NCBI RefSeq assembly: GCF_000265295.1
Contig: NC_018002.1
Location: 496,001-560,000, forward strand
Source of the DNA: Sulfurospirillum barnesii SES-3
GTDB lineage: Bacteria > Campylobacterota > Campylobacteria > Campylobacterales > Sulfurospirillaceae
Direction: 5' to 3'
DNA length: 64,000 nucleotides
Shown: positions 39,235 through 47,900 of the stretch, piece after piece
How the letters are laid out: each line of letters opens with the position of its first letter
Numbering within the stretch: position 1 is the first letter of the stretch
Notes under the pieces: generated by a model
What the model was told of the DNA's origin: nothing
Database searches by the model: none
Seen by the model: the letters and a program-made list of their open reading frames with translations, nothing else
Translations under genes and position numbers: made by a program

Positions 39235-40161
39235 ATGAAAAAAAAGTTTTTTATATGTTCGATAGCACTACTACCATTAGTAGTGCTATCAGCTGAACCT
39301 TCTGCTTATGGTACAATAGATAGTAATTCTATCTCTTCCAAAGAAATTATTTCACAAGACGTGAATAGTTATCAAACTACCCCTAATGTTCCTGTTCCAT
39401 CAAAATCAATTCGTTATTCAGAACCCGAAGCAAGTTCAAGCAACAGCTCTGAGCAGTATGAAGGTGTTCGTTCGGTTCTTCAAAGTTATGAGACAAAAAT
39501 TTCGAAGCAAGATGCTCGTATTAGAGAACTTGAAGATGAAATGGGTAAGCTAAAAGGCTATGTTGAAGAGAGCCGAAAAATTCAACTTGAAAATCAAGAA
39601 AAAGTTAAAATTGTGCTAGCAGAATTGAGCACTTTAATTGATTCTATTAATAAAAATTATGTTTCAAAAGAAAAATTCGATCAATTAGCGAATGAGTTAA
39701 AAGGTTCGAAAACGGTATCATCAAAACAAACGGCTACAACCCCATCAGATGCTGCCAACACAACACCAGAAAAAGAAGCGTCATCTAAAACGGTTTCTGC
39801 AAAAGAGTTAAGTCAGAAAGATAGTGCAACATTGATGAAAGAAGCAGATGATCTTTTTGAAACTAAAGCGTATGCGAATGCTGAAGTAATGTATAAAGAA
39901 CTCTTAAATCGTAACTACAAACCAGCAAAAGCCAATTTTAGTTTAGGTGAAATTGCATACAGTAAAAAATCCTATGCCATGGCAATTGAGTATTATAAAA
40001 CCAGTATCTCTTTGTTTGATAAAGCACCTTATATTCCAACACTTCTCTATCACACAGGGGCTTCTTTTGAAAAGCTTGGAAAAGCGAAAGAAGCGCAAGG
40101 TTTTTATAAAGCACTGAAAGAAAATTACCCCACATCCCCTGAAGCAAAAAAAGTAAAATAA
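39235..40161 (+). CDS. cpoB: Cell-division coordinator CpoB (YbgF)
   Basis: 308 residues. Signal peptide (MKKKFFICSIALLPLVVLSA), Ser-rich linker, a trimerising coiled coil (about 78-135), and C-terminal TPR repeats (about 190-308). Periplasmic partner of TolA that coordinates envelope constriction with septal synthesis. A TTG 3 bases upstream is in frame but ATG 39235 is preferred. Confidence 0.88.
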   Translation: MKKKFFICSIALLPLVVLSAEPSAYGTIDSNSISSKEIISQDVNSYQTTPNVPVPSKSIRYSEPEASSSNSSEQYEGVRSVLQSYETKISKQDARIRELEDEMGKLKGYVEESRKIQLENQEKVKIVLAELSTLIDSINKNYVSKEKFDQLANELKGSKTVSSKQTATTPSDAANTTPEKEASSKTVSAKELSQKDSATLMKEADDLFETKAYANAEVMYKELLNRNYKPAKANFSLGEIAYSKKSYAMAIEYYKTSISLFDKAPYIPTLLYHTGASFEKLGKAKEAQGFYKALKENYPTSPEAKKVK

Positions 40162-40239
40162 TCTTTATAATTTTTAATCATTTTTTTGTCTAAAGTCTAC
40201 GCTTTTCCTTCTTTTGTAAGAGCTTCTATACTAAAATTA

Positions 40240-40248
40240 TGCTATCAT
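40240..40248 (+). promoter_or_regulatory. Candidate extended -10 promoter of slyD
   Basis: TGC followed by TATCAT, 29 bases before the slyD ATG, in the 116-base gap after cpoB. Confidence 0.45.
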
Positions 40249-40277
40249 CCCAGTCACTATAAATTAAGGGAGAAGTT

Positions 40278-40904
40278 ATGTTAATTTCTGATAACAAAGT
40301 TGTTTCAATTCATTATGAACTTAAAAGTGTTGATAATGGTGAAATTTTAGATAGCAATTTAAATGCTACACCCCTCTCTTTTATTGTTGGAAAAGGTCAG
40401 ATTATTCCAGGATTAGAAGAAAAAATTAAAGAGTATAAAGCAGGCGATAATGCAGATATTCACGTCTCAGCTGCAGATGCCTATGGTGTGTATGACGATA
40501 ATGCTGTTCAAACATTACCAAAAGAACAATTTGCAGGACTAGAGCTTAAAGTAGGAATGACACTTTATGGTCAAGGTGAACACGGTGAGACGGTTCAAGT
40601 AAGTGTTAAAAATTTCAATGATGAAACCGTTGAAATTGATTTTAACCATCCTTTAGCAGGTAAAGATTTGTTGTTTGCTATTAGTATTGTAGAAGTTCGT
40701 GATGCAACAGCAGATGAACTACTTAATGGTTATGTAGGCAGCCAAGGTGGTTGTGGATGTGGAACAGGTGGCAGTTGCCACACTACAAATGATGACGATA
40801 GCGAGTGTTGTGGTGGACATGGGCATGACCATGACCACGGTGAAGGTGGATGCTGCGGCGGTGAAAGTCACTCTCATGGTGGCGGATGTTGTGGATCACA
40901 CTAA
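40278..40904 (+). CDS. slyD: FKBP-type peptidyl-prolyl isomerase SlyD
   Basis: 208 residues. FKBP domain with the inserted IF chaperone flap, followed by an unusually Cys/His-rich tail (from about 155: GCGCGTGGSCH, ECCGGHGHDHDHGEGGCC, CCGSH) that should bind Ni2+ or Zn2+. In other bacteria SlyD assists nickel delivery to hydrogenase. GGGAG precedes the ATG. The next ORF begins within its last codons in another frame. Confidence 0.93.
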   Translation: MLISDNKVVSIHYELKSVDNGEILDSNLNATPLSFIVGKGQIIPGLEEKIKEYKAGDNADIHVSAADAYGVYDDNAVQTLPKEQFAGLELKVGMTLYGQGEHGETVQVSVKNFNDETVEIDFNHPLAGKDLLFAISIVEVRDATADELLNGYVGSQGGCGCGTGGSCHTTNDDDSECCGGHGHDHDHGEGGCCGGESHSHGGGCCGSH

Positions 40905-41655
40905 TTATATAGCAAAGTCAAGAGCCTCGATTGAGGCTCTTAAGTCAGCCAATCTTCTAAAAACAGTTTCTATCAATGCTTTAATTTTAGGGGAAAGTGG
41001 TGTTGGTAAATTAACACTTGCTAGGCATATTTCTACTGCACCTGTGGTTGATGCAACATCAATGAATGATTTGCTAGCACTTATTGAAACAAATGATACA
41101 CTTATTGTAAAAAATTTTCATAAAATTACTAATTATAAAAAGCTCAAGATTGCTCTTGATGTTTATAAGACACGTTTAATTGCTACCTCACATATCAGCA
41201 TAAACGATAACATCGTAGATGAATTTTTTAGCTTGAAAATTGTTATTCCTCCTTTAAGAGAGCGTAAAGAAGATATTTTAGCTTTAATGGAGAAATTTGC
41301 ACATGAAGCGTATTTAATGTTTGATGATACAGAAGGCGAGACGTTTTCACTGGAATCTATCGTTCCTGATTTAACGAAGAATTGCTATTCATTAAGACGC
41401 TCCGTTTATAATGCTTATTTAATGAATTCATTTGGTGAGGAAGAAATTTTAACCATGATGGAGAACTTTTTGTTACATAGAATTGGTGGGAGAAACGATT
41501 ATCGTGACCTTTTATACCTTTTTGATGTTCCTATGATTAAAAGTGGTTATAGAAAATTTGGCTCACAACTTGCCATTAGTGAAAAATTTGGACTTAACCG
41601 AAATACCCTGCGTAAAAAAATCAATGACTACAAAGATAGATTATCAATAGACTAG
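40891..41655 (+). CDS. Degenerate NtrC-like AAA/Fis-type regulator without GAFTGA
   Basis: 254 residues from GTG 40891 (VDHTNYIAKS); an in-frame ATG 40876 would add 5. It looks like a shrunken sigma-54 activator: IAKS at the start of the AAA domain, Walker A GESGVGKLTLA, LPxLRERxED-like IPPLRERKEDILALM, and a C-terminal Fis-type helix-turn-helix (SEKFGLNRNTLRKKINDYK). The stretch between Walker A and B is only about 30 residues and has no GAFTGA sigma-54 contact loop, so activation of sigma-54 is doubtful. It interrupts an otherwise conserved slyD-fabD order. Confidence 0.75.
   Translation: MDHTNYIAKSRASIEALKSANLLKTVSINALILGESGVGKLTLARHISTAPVVDATSMNDLLALIETNDTLIVKNFHKITNYKKLKIALDVYKTRLIATSHISINDNIVDEFFSLKIVIPPLRERKEDILALMEKFAHEAYLMFDDTEGETFSLESIVPDLTKNCYSLRRSVYNAYLMNSFGEEEILTMMENFLLHRIGGRNDYRDLLYLFDVPMIKSGYRKFGSQLAISEKFGLNRNTLRKKINDYKDRLSID
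40920..40941 (+). other. 9-bp perfect hairpin at the slyD/regulator junction
   Basis: AAGAGCCTC (40920-40928), loop GATT, GAGGCTCTT (40933-40941). It lies 15 bases after the slyD stop and inside the first codons of the regulator. There is no T-run, so termination is uncertain. Confidence 0.5.
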
Positions 41656-41682
41656 AATAGATATTTGGTATTTTAAATAGTG

Positions 41683-41694
41683 TTTACATGTAAA
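41683..41694. repeat. Perfect TTTACATGTAAA palindrome upstream of fabD
   Basis: In the 55-base gap before fabD, 16 bases before the ATG. Confidence 0.9.
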
Positions 41695-41710
41695 CGATAA
41701 AGGCTAATCA

Positions 41711-42634
41711 ATGAGTAATACAGTGTTTATATTTCCTGGCCAAGGCAGTCAAAAAGTTGGTATGGGAAAGGATTTTTATGATAATAGTGCTCTTGCTAAA
41801 GAGATGATTGAAACAGCAAGTGAGCGTGTAGGATTTGATTTTAAACATCTACTGTTTGAAGAAAATGAAAATTTGGAACAAACCCAATATACGCAACCTG
41901 CTATTTTACTAGTGAGCTTAATAGCACACCGTCTTTTTACAGAACATTCAACCGTAGCTCCAATAGCGCTCTTAGGCCACTCTTTAGGCGAATTTTCTGC
42001 ACTCAGTGCCACAGGTGCTATGGATTACCTAGATGCGGTTGAATTGGTCTACCGACGAGGACTTCTGATGAAACAAGCATGTGAAGGTATTAATGCTGGA
42101 ATGATGGCACTTTTAGGGCTTGATGATGAAAGTGTTGAAGCAATTACATGTAAAGAGCGTGAGTCTGGGAAAAAAGTGTGGGCAGCAAACTATAATGGCG
42201 ATGGTCAAATTGTCATTGCAGGCAATAAAGATGATTTGGCTTCGTTGGAGTCAGTATTTAAAGACTCAGGAGCAAAAAAAGCTGTTTTATTAGCGATGTC
42301 AGTTGCCAGTCATTGTCCTCTTTTAATATCTGCACAAGCACCTTTAGAAACTTACTTAGACCAGTGGATGAAAGATGCTTTTGTGGCACCTATTATCTCA
42401 AATGTAACAGCAAGTGCTTATCAGGCAAAGACGGAAGCGAAACACTTACTTTCAGAACAACTTGTCTCTCCTGTAAAATATAAACAATCCATTTTACATG
42501 TAGAAGACTCCGTGGATATGTTTATTGAATTTGGTGGCAGTGTGCTTAAAGGGTTAAATAAAAGAATCACACAAAAACCAACCCATAGCATTGTTGATAT
42601 GAAAAGTTTAGAAGAAGTGCTTGCACTGTTTTAA
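41711..42634 (+). CDS. fabD: Malonyl-CoA:ACP transacylase
   Basis: 307 residues. FPGQGSQKVGMGKD (N-terminus) and GHSLGEFSA with the catalytic Ser; a conserved His follows in SVASHCPLL. It loads malonyl groups onto ACP for fatty-acid synthesis. Motif copies at 42145 (Thr-Cys-Lys) and 42495 (Leu-His-Val). Confidence 0.96.
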   Translation: MSNTVFIFPGQGSQKVGMGKDFYDNSALAKEMIETASERVGFDFKHLLFEENENLEQTQYTQPAILLVSLIAHRLFTEHSTVAPIALLGHSLGEFSALSATGAMDYLDAVELVYRRGLLMKQACEGINAGMMALLGLDDESVEAITCKERESGKKVWAANYNGDGQIVIAGNKDDLASLESVFKDSGAKKAVLLAMSVASHCPLLISAQAPLETYLDQWMKDAFVAPIISNVTASAYQAKTEAKHLLSEQLVSPVKYKQSILHVEDSVDMFIEFGGSVLKGLNKRITQKPTHSIVDMKSLEEVLALF

Positions 42635-42643
42635 AGGAAAAAA

Positions 42644-43339
42644 ATGAAAATAGCAATTATGGGTGCGATGGTCGAAGAGATTACTCCCCTTTTAGATTTT
42701 TTTGGAAGTTATGAAACAATAGCGTTTGCAAAAAACCGTTACTACACGACAACGTATAAAGGGTTAGAGTTAGTGATTGCGTATAGTAAAATTGGTAAAG
42801 TCAATGCGAGTTTAACTGCAACCACGCTGATTGAAAAATTTGGTGCAGAGCAACTGCTCTTCTCAGGTGTGGCAGGTGCGCTCAATCCGAACTTACATGT
42901 AGGAGATGTTTTAGTCGCAACGGCTTTAACACAACATGATTTAGATATTACGGCGTTTGGGCATCCTCATGGTTATGTCCCCGAGGGTTCTGTTTATGTA
43001 GAAACCGATGCATCGCTTCGAGCTTTAGCACATAAAGTAGCCCATGCACAAAATATCTCTTTGCAAGAGGGCATTATTGCTACAGGTGATCAATTCATTT
43101 GTGATGGAACTAAAAAGGAGTGGATTTACAAAACCTTTAATGCAGATGCGACGGAGATGGAAGGCGCATCGGTTGCTGTGGTGTGTGATGCCCTCAAAAT
43201 TCCTTTTTGTGTTTTTAGAGCGATTAGTGATGCGGCAGATATGGATGCGGGTTTTAGTTTTGATGAATTTTTAGTAAGCTCTGCTAAAGAGAGTGCACAA
43301 TTTATTATTGCTATGTTGGATGAATTGGCCAATGCTTAA
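42644..43339 (+). CDS. mtnN: 5'-methylthioadenosine/S-adenosylhomocysteine nucleosidase
   Basis: 231 residues. MKIAIMGAMVEEITPLLD, SGVAGAL and TEMEGASVAVV with the nucleoside-binding Glu and AISDAAD with the catalytic Asp. It recycles SAH and MTA and, in Campylobacterota, also takes part in the futalosine menaquinone pathway. AAAGGAAA precedes the ATG. Confidence 0.95.
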   Translation: MKIAIMGAMVEEITPLLDFFGSYETIAFAKNRYYTTTYKGLELVIAYSKIGKVNASLTATTLIEKFGAEQLLFSGVAGALNPNLHVGDVLVATALTQHDLDITAFGHPHGYVPEGSVYVETDASLRALAHKVAHAQNISLQEGIIATGDQFICDGTKKEWIYKTFNADATEMEGASVAVVCDALKIPFCVFRAISDAADMDAGFSFDEFLVSSAKESAQFIIAMLDELANA

Positions 43340-44111
43340 TATCAGTAAACGTCTCTTGCGCATTGCTGGGCGTACGAATGCCCGCTATAAACTCATTCAT
43401 GAGGGTGATAAGATTCTTTTGGGGCTTAGTGGTGGTAAAGATTCTCTGAGCCTTGCGCACATTTTAAAGCATATGCAACGGGTTGCTCCGTTTGATTTTG
43501 AATTTAAAGCGGTTACGATTACCTATGGTATGGGAGAAGAACTGCACACACTTCATCAACACTGTGTTGAGCATGAAATAGACCATGAAATTGTGGATAC
43601 TAAAATTTTTGATTTGGCTCAGGAAAAAATTAGAGAAAATTCTTCATTTTGTAGCTTTTTCTCACGCATGCGAAGGGGAGCGCTTTATACCTATGCGTTG
43701 GAGCATGGCTATACAAAATTAGCACTCGCACACCATTTAGACGATGCGGTAGAGAGCTTTTTTATGAACTTTTCCTACAATGGAACATTGCGTTCCATGC
43801 CTCCAAAATACACAGCGCAGAATGGTTTAGAAGTAATTCGTCCATTGATTCATGCAAGAGAGCGTCAATTACGTGATTGTGCAAAAGAACATAACATGCC
43901 AACCATTGGCGATGAAGCGTGTCCTGCCATGCGTTTTGATGTTAAAATGCCCGTGATGCGTGCACGTACCAAAGAGATGCTTACACAGATGGAGCAAGAG
44001 AATCCTGAGCTTTTTATTTCGCTTAAAAAAGCATTTGAGAGCTTACAGGTTTCAAGTTTTTGTGATGAGCGTTATTTAGAAGAAATCTCTGAATCTAAGG
44101 CTCAAGACTAA
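43332..44111 (+). CDS. TtcA-like PP-loop tRNA thiolase family protein
   Basis: 259 residues from ATG 43332, overlapping the mtnN stop by 8 bases. PP-loop SGGKDS binds ATP; AHHLDDAVESF and MPPKYT follow as in TtcA. TtcA holds its Fe-S cluster with a CxxC pair before RLRRG, but here the segment reads CSFFSRMRRG, so the second cysteine is Phe. One later Cys (GDEACPAM) matches the third ligand. It is either a variant 2-thiocytidine synthase or a relative with a different cluster or target. Confidence 0.75.
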   Translation: MLNISKRLLRIAGRTNARYKLIHEGDKILLGLSGGKDSLSLAHILKHMQRVAPFDFEFKAVTITYGMGEELHTLHQHCVEHEIDHEIVDTKIFDLAQEKIRENSSFCSFFSRMRRGALYTYALEHGYTKLALAHHLDDAVESFFMNFSYNGTLRSMPPKYTAQNGLEVIRPLIHARERQLRDCAKEHNMPTIGDEACPAMRFDVKMPVMRARTKEMLTQMEQENPELFISLKKAFESLQVSSFCDERYLEEISESKAQD

Positions 44112-44725
44112 AATCCTTCTAGTAAAATTTTCCATAGCACATTGATGTGGTCATCGCTCAGTGCTATGGTACTCTTTTCTTCAAATAATCTTTTTACATG
44201 TAAGTGCTCAAAGGTCTCGTTCCATGCACAGGTTTTATGAGCAGGTAAAAAACCTCGAATGAGTGTTAAATCATTTAAAATAGCTTCTTCACAATTAAAA
44301 CAGATAAAATCATCGTGCAATCTTCCCTCATAATCTAAGAGTTTAATGTATGCTTCAATAGCGATACGTTTTGGATTTTGTTTATGCCAAATAGCGGTAC
44401 AAGATTCGAGCAATTCAAAATAGAAATTTTCTAAGGTAGCAATATCTTTAAGATGCGTATAAAAGAGTCGCACAAAAGCTTGCCAAAGCAGCATACGTTC
44501 ACGATGCGCATTCCATTGGGTCGCTAGATGAAGGATGGAACGTAGCTGAGGTAGGGAGGATTTTAAAGAGGTCTGCACTTCAAAATCGATTTTGTAGCCT
44601 AAGTGAATTGTGGAGTGTCTTGCCCCGTAAAATCGGTAAAGTGTTTTGATGCTATTGGGTGTTAGCAGTGTCACGATAAGATCTTCGTCTTTAACACGTG
44701 TAATGTTGATAATATAACCTTGCAT
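44108..44725 (-). CDS. recO: DNA repair protein RecO
   Basis: 205 residues from ATG 44725 (MQGYIINITRVKDEDLIVTLL); an upstream ATG 44740 would add 5. The N-terminal OB fold and a C-terminal FICFNCEE segment fit the short RecO of Campylobacterota. It loads RecA with RecR at gaps. Convergent overlap of 4 bases with the TtcA-like gene. One motif copy (44195) encodes Leu-His-Val. Confidence 0.85.
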   Translation of the reverse strand: MQGYIINITRVKDEDLIVTLLTPNSIKTLYRFYGARHSTIHLGYKIDFEVQTSLKSSLPQLRSILHLATQWNAHRERMLLWQAFVRLFYTHLKDIATLENFYFELLESCTAIWHKQNPKRIAIEAYIKLLDYEGRLHDDFICFNCEEAILNDLTLIRGFLPAHKTCAWNETFEHLHVKRLFEEKSTIALSDDHINVLWKILLEGF

Positions 44726-44802
44726 AGGGAATTTTAACATTAGAATATTTTTATAATATTAAAATAAATAATTAATATAGTTAATTAATATTTTAAATTT
44801 TA

Positions 44803-44831
44803 TTGACAATTAATATTTATTAAGGTATGAA
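44803..44831 (+). promoter_or_regulatory. Candidate sigma-70 promoter of gltB
   Basis: TTGACA (44803-44808), 17 bases, then TATGAA (44826-44831). The 228-base divergent gap between recO and gltB is very AT-rich, especially at 44745-44825, and also serves recO. Confidence 0.5.
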
Positions 44832-44953
44832 AATGTACAGAATGGCATAAAATACTGTTTAATTATTTTTTAATTTAAATTTGTGTAACATCCTTGGCTT
44901 TTAACTTAAAAATTTGTCATATTTTGATGAAAATTCCACAAAAGGCTTGTTCA

Positions 44954-47900
44954 ATGGATCTTATTACAGGATTTAAAGACAATTGCGGTTTTGGTCTAAT
45001 CGCAAACATAAAAAATGTCCCCACCCATGAAAATGTTGAAGATGCAATTACCGCATTGGAGCGCATGATGCATAGAGGTGCGATAGCAGCGGATGGTAAA
45101 AGTGGTGATGGAAGCGGTCTTTTGTTCTCCATGCCTGTTGAATTTATGAAAAATGAAGCAAAAAAATTAGGAGTTGACCTTCCAAAACAGTTCGCTGTTG
45201 CCATGATATTTTTACAAAATGATGAACAAAAACAGATTTTTGAAGAGACCTGTGAGCAAAATGACCTTAAAGTTCTTTTGTATCGTGACGTGCCTGTCAG
45301 AACAAAAGCATTAGGAAAATTAGCACTGGATTCTTTACCACAGATTGTACAAGTATTTGTGACATCGTCTTCATTGGTTGCGACCAAACGCTTCGAAGCA
45401 CTTTTGTATTTAACCCGTAAAATGGTTGAGAAAAAGCTAGCACATGCCTCTGATTTTTACATTGCCTCATTTTCAAGTAAAGTGATTTCGTACAAAGGCT
45501 TGGTGATGCCAACGTACATTAAAACCTTTTTTCCTGATTTGAGCGACAAAGCGTTTAAAGCAACCTTTGCATTGTTTCATCAACGCTTTTCTACCAATAC
45601 CCTGCCTAAGTGGAAATTGGCACAACCCTTTCGTACCCTTGCACACAATGGAGAAATTAACTCTATTTCAGCGAATCGTTTTTACACACAAGTAAGAAGT
45701 GAATCAATTAAAAGCGCTATTTTTACACCCGAAGAACTACAAAAACTTTATCCCTTAACCAGTGATGATGTAAGCGATAGTGCAAGTTTGGATAATATGT
45801 TTGAGTTTATGCTCATTAATGGTTTTGATTTTTTTAAAGCCATTCGCTCTTTAATTCCAGTACCGTGGCAAAATGCACCGCATATGGATGCAGAGCTTCG
45901 AGCCTTTTATGAATACTCTAGTATTAATTTTGAGCCATGGGATGGTCCTGCTGCAATTTCACTCACCGATGGACGTTACATAGCCTGTGTTTTAGATAGA
46001 AACGGTTTGCGTCCTGCTAAATATATTATTACCAAAGATGACCGTATTTTAATTTCAAGTGAGTATGGTGTTTTAGATATTGAAGAAGATAACATTATTG
46101 AACGTGGTCGTCTGCAAAGTGGACAGATGATAGGCTTAGACCTTAAGTTTGGCAAAATCATGAAAGATGATGATATTAACGACTACATCAAAAGTTCCAA
46201 TACCTATACCGAATGGCTCAATAAAGGTTTGGTATACCTTCAAGAGTTTGTGGATATTCCTTTTTCTAAAACAACGGATTATGTGCGTGAAAATTTAGAG
46301 ATAGAACAACGCTATTTCAATGTCACACAAGAAGTGAAAGACATGGTTTTAGAACCCATGATGAAAGATGGTAAAGAGGGCGTTGGCTCTATGGGTGATG
46401 ATACTCCAATGGCTGCATTTAGTACCGTACAACGTAATTTTAGTGACTATTTTAAACAAAAATTTGCGCAAGTCACCAATCCACCTATTGATCCAATTCG
46501 TGAAAAAGTGGTGATGAGTTTAAATACCAATTTTGGAATTATTCGTAATATTTTGGAAGAAAATGAAGAGCATGCGTTGTGTATTAAAACGATTTCACCT
46601 ATTTTGATGCAAGAGAAGTATGAGATTATTGATTCGTTTGGCGATGCTAGCAAACCTCGTTATAAGACAGAGTATAAAAATCGTTATTTCTCAACACTCT
46701 TTGAAGATAATCTAAAAGGTAGCTTGGAAGATCTTGCGTATGATATTTTGCAATCGGTAAAAAACGAGGGCGTACGTGTTGTTTTTCTTGATGATCGTGG
46801 TATGAGTGAAAAACAAAAACCAATGCCCATGACCATGGTGATTGGACGGATTAATCAAGTCTTGTTGGACGAGGGTGTACGCTCTTTGGTTTCAATTGTG
46901 GCTATTAGTGGTGAAGCCTTGGATGCACATTCGTGTGCTACCATGGTAGGATTTGGTGCAAGTGCAATTTATCCCTATCTTTTATACGCAACTGTATTGG
47001 ATGAATGCAAAAAGAGTGAACTCAATGCCTACGATACAAAAACAAAACTCAAAAATGTAAGCCATGCTCTTAATCAAGGCTTACTTAAAATTATGTCTAA
47101 GATGGGTATTGCCACCATTGCTTCGTATCGAAATTCTGCCTTATTTGACGTACTAGGACTTTCCAGTGAAGTCGTTAAAGAGTGTTTTAATGGGGCTATT
47201 TGTTTAATCCCTGGTCTTGGATACGCTGATATTGAGGAGCGTTTGAATACAAATCATCAAAAGGCATATGCGCTTAATATCAACAAAAAACTTTTTCCCC
47301 TTGAAATTGGTGGTTTTTATAAATACATTGATGGGCAAGAGTTTCATGATTACCATCCAAACATTGTGCATGCCATTCATAAAGCCGTTGTCACAGCGGA
47401 GAAAAAAGATTTTACAGAATTTACCAAAATGGTCAATAACCGTGGTTTTAAAATGATTCGTGACTTTTTTGAACTTAAATCCGATCGTGCACCTATCTCA
47501 TTGGAGAAAGTAGAGAGCAAAGAGGCGATTTTTAAACGTTTTGCCACTGCGGCCATGAGTTTAGGTTCTATCTCTCCAGAAGCACATGAAGCGCTGGGCG
47601 AGGCAATGAATAAAATTGGCGGTATGAGTAACTCAGGTGAGGGTGGTGAAGCGCCAGAGCGTCTTAAAACCAACAAAAACTCTAAAATTAAGCAGATTGC
47701 ATCGGGTCGTTTTGGTGTTACTCCTGAGTATTTACGTTCAGCCACAGAGATTCAAATCAAAGTAGCACAAGGGGCAAAACCAGGTGAGGGCGGACAATTG
47801 CCAGGGCATAAGGTAACACCTTTAATTGCCTCTTTACGCTATACCGTTCCTGGCGTGACGCTCATCTCACCACCACCGCATCATGATATTTACTCTATCG

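Noticed and set aside
44894-44953. Longer gltB start adding 20 residues
   Set aside because: The shorter start gives the normal short propeptide before the nucleophilic Cys and has AAAGG at suitable distance; the extension lies in the AT-rich promoter region.
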